Part shown: piece by piece, positions 59,573-64,000 of the stretch
How the letters are laid out: the number at the start of each line of letters is the position of its first letter
Position numbering within the stretch: position 1 is the first letter of the stretch
From: Sequoia sempervirens
Taxonomy: Eukaryota; Streptophyta; Pinopsida; Cupressales; Cupressaceae
Direction of reading: 5' to 3'
Assembly (NCBI GenBank): GCA_007258455.2
Contig: VDFB02254942.1
Location: 62,001-126,000, forward strand
DNA: 64,000 nt
Position numbers and translations under genes: made by a program
Notes under the pieces: generated by a model
The model's database searches: none
What the model was told of the DNA's origin: nothing
The model's input: the letters and a program-made list of their open reading frames with translations, nothing else

Positions 59573-61126
59573 TCATGCCAGCACCTCATCGACCTCCTCC
59601 TCAGAAATTGATGGAGTAAGATTTAGCTGATATTCTAGGATTGCCACCATCTGCTCATGCTTTTCACAAGATTTTCCCCAAGTCTCAATAGAATCTTGTG
59701 TACTCTGAATAATTGTTGAAAACGTAGAAATGTTTTCAAAGTCAAGCTGGGAAAATGTCCTCATCTCAGAAAAGAAAGGCTGTAATCTTGCTTTTAATCC
59801 TTCCACCTCTACCTCCTCATGAGTTAGCCTTCTTGCGAACAAAGCATCCAGCGTGTTGAGGATACCCTCGTGAATATTCCTCATTGCTTTCTTGATCCTA
59901 GCGGACTCCATAGCTGTTGCGTCGAAGAAACTCCTTCCGGTAAATGCCGCTGAATGCCACCCACGAAAATCATACCTATCACCTGCCTGGATCACTCCTT
60001 CATTCACCAAAGTTTGCGTGGGCACACGCATCAAAACAGCAAGGCGAGGGATGGTTTTGTCTTGAAAAATATGGGTGTCTCCCCAAGTTTGCTCGACATC
60101 ATCTAGGCATGAAAGGATACCAGATGCACTCTGAAATGCTGAGACAAGATCGGCCATGAATTTTTCTGCCTCAGTGCGGATACCGCTTATCCACTTGTCT
60201 CCTTCCCGTACAGCTCTCTTTACCTCCTCAAGCCCACTGATTGGCTCTCGTGGTAACCCAGGCGGAAGCTCCACCACTGGATTCTCTTGAGCGACTGGAT
60301 GTGCTAGATGCTGCACATATTGGACCAGTGCCTTGTGCTCTTTCTTCAATCTTTTGTACTTCCCTTCCTTTTTCACCAGCCTGTCCTTCAATGCCTGAAA
60401 TGAACTTTCAGCTTCTTCCACCACTTGCACTCCGGAAGGGCGTCTTAATTCGACTGTGGTGATCGTGTAATTCTCCGGCATTGCATCACTTAAACTATAA
60501 TCTTCTCTTGGAACAGCAATGTGAAGGCTGCGTGAACCTGCCTCATTAGTTTCCATCCTTGTGTACTTCCTTGCTCTTTTCCTTTTGGGCGACTTGCTAG
60601 TCCTGTTTAAAAGCTCTTCCATTTCAACTGCTAGGTCCGCATCATCATCCTGGTCCCTCCTGTTCGCCTGTGAAAGCCAATTGCGTTGAATGTCATAAAT
60701 GATAAGGGGCTGCTCCTCAGTTGCCTCCATTTCCCGAACTTCCTCTCGAGCAGTATTCCGTTGAGGCTCAATTATTTCAACATTTTGATCACTTTCCTCG
60801 TGAGCTCCAACGTCTTCATATCCGAAGGAATAGTCAAAGTGGGTGTCCGTATCCGTTTCTTCCTCTTCATCTGGTTGATTGGCGCCTTCAGGGTCATTGA
60901 CGCTTTGGGTATCCAACTCCCTCGGCATTGGCTGGTTAACTTCCCCAACCTCTGGTTCTTCATTCCCTCGAGTCCTCTGATCAGCAAATAATGAAAGTTC
61001 ACACACACTAGAGGAATGGGACACCAACTGAGTCGATGACGTGTCCTCCGATCCCTGAGGCTCTAGCTGAACAGGTTCTTCTTGCCGCGGTTGTGGCTCT
61101 TCTTTTGGTGGCTGTGGCTCCAGAGG
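59573..61126 (-). CDS. C-terminal part of a long protein of unknown function
   Basis: Open frame directly downstream of, and in phase with, the 61127-62872 frame, separated from it only by the TAG at 61127-61129. The opening is a Pro/Glu/Gln-rich linker (PLEPQPPKEEPQPRQEEP). Then follow an acidic region with a basic cluster (SPKRKRARKYTR, a possible nuclear signal), a predicted coiled coil (SSFQALKDRLVKKEGKYKRL) and a helical tail ending ISEEEVDEVLA. No ATG is needed near its start, so I do not treat it as a separate gene. No known domain is recognised. It is free of other stops over 517 codons, so it was under selection until recently. Confidence 0.6.
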   Translation of the reverse strand, partial: PLEPQPPKEEPQPRQEEPVQLEPQGSEDTSSTQLVSHSSSVCELSLFADQRTRGNEEPEVGEVNQPMPRELDTQSVNDPEGANQPDEEEETDTDTHFDYSFGYEDVGAHEESDQNVEIIEPQRNTAREEVREMEATEEQPLIIYDIQRNWLSQANRRDQDDDADLAVEMEELLNRTSKSPKRKRARKYTRMETNEAGSRSLHIAVPREDYSLSDAMPENYTITTVELRRPSGVQVVEEAESSFQALKDRLVKKEGKYKRLKKEHKALVQYVQHLAHPVAQENPVVELPPGLPREPISGLEEVKRAVREGDKWISGIRTEAEKFMADLVSAFQSASGILSCLDDVEQTWGDTHIFQDKTIPRLAVLMRVPTQTLVNEGVIQAGDRYDFRGWHSAAFTGRSFFDATAMESARIKKAMRNIHEGILNTLDALFARRLTHEEVEVEGLKARLQPFFSEMRTFSQLDFENISTFSTIIQSTQDSIETWGKSCEKHEQMVAILEYQLNLTPSISEEEVDEVLA

Positions 61127-62872
61127 CTAGGCAATTTGTTTCTTTCTCTTTGCCAATACTGGTGGCCTTTTATCTCCCATGAGGTTGTATGTGAAAGCAA
61201 CGGACCTCCTCCTTAATCTGTGAACACGCTCTTCCACCCAAGCCCTTGTGAAAGTCAAGACAGGAATAGACAAGGTGTCCAAATCAGTGATCTCCGGCTC
61301 GGCCCAATCTACTGGTGGCATTGGTGTGTTCTTTACTGCTTCATAATCCGGATGAATCAGCCTGGTATCTTCCTCAACTTGATCTGGCACTTGGATCACT
61401 TTGCATTCTCTAATCATCTTGAGTGGCAACCTTGAAAACGTTCTTTTCCTAATCTCGGCCTCACTTCCAACATTTGCCCAAAAGTCTTCCAAGTGGGCCT
61501 TGTGTCTGTATTCTACACCTTGCACCGTTCCAATCTTTCCCTTAGGATCAAAATCTTGTCGGCTGGTATGAAGAGTCAATTTGTAGAACTTCAATTCGTC
61601 TTCAGCCTCCTTGGCTGCCTGCAACGTGGGGCATTCTTCAAGTGAATTTCCCAACACGATGGGAAAATGCAAGCCTCCCTTCTTCTTTCGCCTTATGACT
61701 TTGTCGTAGGCCACCAATTGCCTAGACAGCTCAAGTAGTATCATCCTGTTGGTGGGGTACCTCGGTAATTTGTAGACATATGAATCGTACCCTGGCAGCC
61801 TCAAATAGGTAAACTTCGGGAATTGGATGAACCAACACCCATATTCTTCTATCAGCATCTGCGCCTCTTCGGATATCCTCTGCTGTAACCTCTGCTGAAG
61901 GGTCCTTGTGATGTACATGGTAAAAGCATCATTAACTCTCTGGAAGTCACCTGTGTGCGTAAGATGCAACTGTCTGCAGGATTGGTGAATCTTGAACTGA
62001 TTGTATCCACAGCCAATTGGCTCCTGGTACGCCAACCCTCTATACTTTGTCATTCGAGCAAGCATGTAAATGACATACGAGCTCATGTAAAATGTTTTTG
62101 TTCTCCTGAGACTCCGGAATTGTTCGTCAATATTATCACTTATCATTTGCGCCCAGTTTACTTGCTCCTTCCCTTCGAGCACCACGCTGATGTAGAAGAA
62201 CATCCATGGCTCGAACACGAATGATTGTGGACTGTCGTTAACCCTGCTGAGCAGCATAATGATATCGCAATACTCCTGCTTCAGCTCTTCTGAAATTATC
62301 TGCTTTGGTAGCCTTGCAGCAGGAGGCTTCAACTTTCGCATCCAAGTAGTGTTTATCCTCTTCATGCATTTTTCAAAGGATGTGGCGTACATCTTGTCAG
62401 CCTTTGCCTTGGATTTATACAACATATTGTCAGTAGCAAGTATCCCAAACGCCTCGCCAATCGCGTCAGGAGTGAAGTTGGCCATTATCATACCATCCGG
62501 AGAACTGATAGTCCGATCCTCGGAGTTGTAAAAGTTGGCGCATTCCAGGATCAGCTCCGGACAACGGACTGCTGGTTGGAATCCGGCTGCTGCGTATAAC
62601 CCACTCTTGACGATGTTGTGCGATGCTTCCGTCGGAAGATTTCCACCTTGTCCGTACATTCTGCGCATGAAAGCCTCGAGATTGAAAGGCCCCAGGTTGG
62701 TGTCTGTCAAGTTGCCAAACTTCGACACGATCTTCGACTCAGGAATGAAGGACTTCTTTAGACCCTTGATAATTGCCTGCCTGGAGGCGTTTTCTTTGCC
62801 AGCTTCGTTGTTCCCAGCCTTGGCTCCAGCTTTGCTGGTTCCAGCAACATCGGCCTTTCGTCCATCAGCCAT
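61127..62872 (-). CDS. N-terminal part of a long protein, possibly plant-transposon related
   Basis: 581 codons from ATG at 62872 to TAG at 61127. I chose this start because a perfect acceptor (TTTTTGTTTTGCAG) ends at 62873; the upstream codons in the same frame are intron. An alternative start in exon 1 (ATGCTG just before the donor at 63778) is in phase. The N-terminal 25 residues are Ala/Gly/Lys-rich; residues about 60-140 contain CANFYNSEDR, then FTPDAIGEAFGIL, which in layout recalls the putative plant transposon protein domain. That assignment is inference by pattern. Further conserved-looking text includes FEPWMFFYISVVLEGKEQVN. The frame is intact, and composition is normal and rich in charged residues. 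Confidence 0.65.
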   Translation of the reverse strand: MADGRKADVAGTSKAGAKAGNNEAGKENASRQAIIKGLKKSFIPESKIVSKFGNLTDTNLGPFNLEAFMRRMYGQGGNLPTEASHNIVKSGLYAAAGFQPAVRCPELILECANFYNSEDRTISSPDGMIMANFTPDAIGEAFGILATDNMLYKSKAKADKMYATSFEKCMKRINTTWMRKLKPPAARLPKQIISEELKQEYCDIIMLLSRVNDSPQSFVFEPWMFFYISVVLEGKEQVNWAQMISDNIDEQFRSLRRTKTFYMSSYVIYMLARMTKYRGLAYQEPIGCGYNQFKIHQSCRQLHLTHTGDFQRVNDAFTMYITRTLQQRLQQRISEEAQMLIEEYGCWFIQFPKFTYLRLPGYDSYVYKLPRYPTNRMILLELSRQLVAYDKVIRRKKKGGLHFPIVLGNSLEECPTLQAAKEAEDELKFYKLTLHTSRQDFDPKGKIGTVQGVEYRHKAHLEDFWANVGSEAEIRKRTFSRLPLKMIRECKVIQVPDQVEEDTRLIHPDYEAVKNTPMPPVDWAEPEITDLDTLSIPVLTFTRAWVEERVHRLRRRSVAFTYNLMGDKRPPVLAKRKKQIA

Positions 62873-63778
62873 CTGCAAAACAAAAAGCAAACATTATGCT
62901 TCGAACTATTTTAAATAAAAATCACGTGAGGTGGTTGGCGGATGAAGTTGGCTGCAAAAATAAATGTAAGTTAATATCTTCAGCATCAAACTTCGACTTC
63001 AAACCTCGGTATAGTTAAACTTCGAATTTCAACAACTTGCAGCCAAAAGAAATTTTCATCTCTCTGTAAGAAATTAACTTCAACAATTTCAACTTCGGAA
63101 AATGTGTTAAGTTTCAGCAACATTTAAATCAACCACTTCGGAAGTTATACATTAGCAACTTCGAAGATTTAAAATCAGCAAGCTTGCAAGTTATAAATCA
63201 CCAAGTTTCAAATCAGCTCTTCGACAATTATAAACCAGCAACTTCGAAGAATTTTGAAAGTTTCAAATGAGCAAGTTCGAATCAGCAAGTTTCAAAAATT
63301 TCATATCAACTTTTCGAGAGTTAAAAATCAGCAACTTCAAAAAGTTTTAGCAATCTCAAATCAGCACTTCGAAAGTTATACATCAGCAACTTCGAAGGCT
63401 TGAACAATTTTAAATTCGATTTGATTCTAACATTCAGCAACTTCAGAAAATTTAAAGCTCAAGCAATTTCGAGTTCAAACAATTTCGACCTTCAGCATAA
63501 TTAAATGATTTCAGCTTTTTCAACTTTCAACTTCGAAAACATTTCAACTTTTAGCAAAATATAAAGTCTCAGCAACTTCGAATACTTACCTCAGCAACGT
63601 GGAGAAATAAAAATGCTTAACACTTCAAACTTTATTTCGAATCGCAGCAACCTCGCAACTCAGTAACTTCGAGAAATTCCACTCTCAGCAACTTCAATCT
63701 CTTGCAAAATCGACTCTAACACTTCACACTTTCAGCAACTCTCAAATTGAAAATATTAAATCTCACAACTCAACTCAC
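62873..63778 (-). other. Intron and 5' leader of the long gene
   Basis: Donor CTG/GTGAGTTGAG at 63778 and acceptor TTTTGTTTTGCAG at 62873 give a 906-base intron. It is largely made of the AGCAACTTCGAA repeat. The acceptor sequence closely resembles those in the U3 of the LTR1 copies. Confidence 0.6.
62960..63760. repeat. AGCAACTTCGAA repeat array
   Basis: The word CAGCAACTTCGAA or a one- or two-base variant occurs ten or more times over 800 bases with irregular spacing (for example near 63150, 63238, 63384 and 63570). TTCGAA makes the minus strand read similarly. Non-coding. Confidence 0.7.
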
Positions 63779-63831
63779 CAGCATAAATTTCAGCTTCGAA
63801 TCTTGTGAGATGAGAATGAAAATCCTCAGAG

Positions 63832-63838
63832 TTTTATA
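63832..63838 (-). promoter_or_regulatory. TATA box of the long gene
   Basis: Minus strand TTTTGGCTATAAAACTCTGAGG, about 55 bases upstream of the first-exon donor. Its spacing fits a start site near 63805 and a short leader exon. Confidence 0.6.
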
Positions 63839-64000
63839 GCCAAAAGCTGGTGCTAATTTTAGCAGATGCCATTTATTCTTTTCATCATGACTGACGCATT
63901 TGCTAAATTTAAAAGGGAATATTCCAGTCGTCTTGCAGTCGTTATGACAATTTGCTATTTAGGGAGATTCTTTCCTCAATTCAAATTTAAAATTCCCTCC

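Larger units (their letters stand above)
58391..64000 (-). mobile_element. LTR1-related element, 3' end visible
   Basis: The first bases TGTTGATGTG and about 1.1 kb that follow match, in the minus orientation, the 3' part of both LTR1 solo copies, including the conserved TATA block (59320-59326) and GGGCTGAGGTGGC. Beyond about 59570, where the solo copies have their repeat-built U3, this copy has a long gene instead. It interrupts the gypsy gag at 58390 (flank GGTAC). The other end lies outside the window, so its target duplication and full structure are unknown. Confidence 0.65.

Noticed and set aside
61955..62918. Plus-strand frames opposite the long gene
   Set aside because: They are shadows of the minus-strand coding frame, with no domain and no promoter.

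Overview
The window is nuclear DNA of a seed plant. Evidence for this is spliceosomal introns with GT/AG borders, a plant NFXL2-type zinc-finger gene, plant Ty1/copia and Ty3/gypsy retrotransposons, a hAT transposon and a plant-mobile-domain (PMD) protein. Very large introns packed with nested transposons suggest a large genome, probably a gymnosperm; that last step is inference. I saw no rRNA, tRNA or CRISPR array.

Layout. (1) 1-7073: non-coding, AT- and pyrimidine-rich repeats, including three related copies of a repeat family and microsatellites, ending in a tRNA-Met-type primer-binding-like site. (2) 7079-32555: one nested LTR retrotransposon on the minus strand, flanked by the duplication CACGT. 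It holds a decayed gag-protease frame, no visible polymerase or integrase, and an intact antisense PMD gene. Three younger insertions lie in it: a 4.4 kb solo LTR (LTR1 family, 16123-20516), a probable further solo LTR around it (15832-25319), and a copia element (26141-31855) inside the 5' LTR. (3) 32561-37715: non-coding, with a 31 bp inverted repeat, a small hAT-like non-autonomous element and tandem duplications. (4) 37716-40362: five consecutive, phase-compatible coding exons of an NFXL2 orthologue on the plus strand, the only ordinary host gene I can defend. (5) 40363-64000: no further NFXL2 exon recognised, so this is either a giant intron or the gene is interrupted. It holds a solo LTR (LTR2 family), a hAT element whose transposase gene is split by another LTR1 solo LTR, a gypsy element whose gag is split by a second LTR2 solo LTR, and the end of an LTR1-related element carrying a long spliced minus-strand gene of unknown function.

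How it fits together. Five-base or eight-base target duplications and reading frames that rejoin across insertions give a relative order of events: hAT before LTR1 at 46676; the gypsy element before LTR2 at 56212 and before the LTR1-related element at 58391; the 25 kb element before LTR1 and copia. Copia LTRs differ at 10 of 545 positions by my count; the LTRs of the 25 kb element differ by roughly 4% by eye, which agrees with the nesting.

The most unusual points are the polymerase-less 25 kb element with an intact antisense PMD gene, and the LTR1-related element in which a gene of about 1,100 codons, interrupted by one UAG, occupies the position where the U3 region of the LTR lies in the solo copies.
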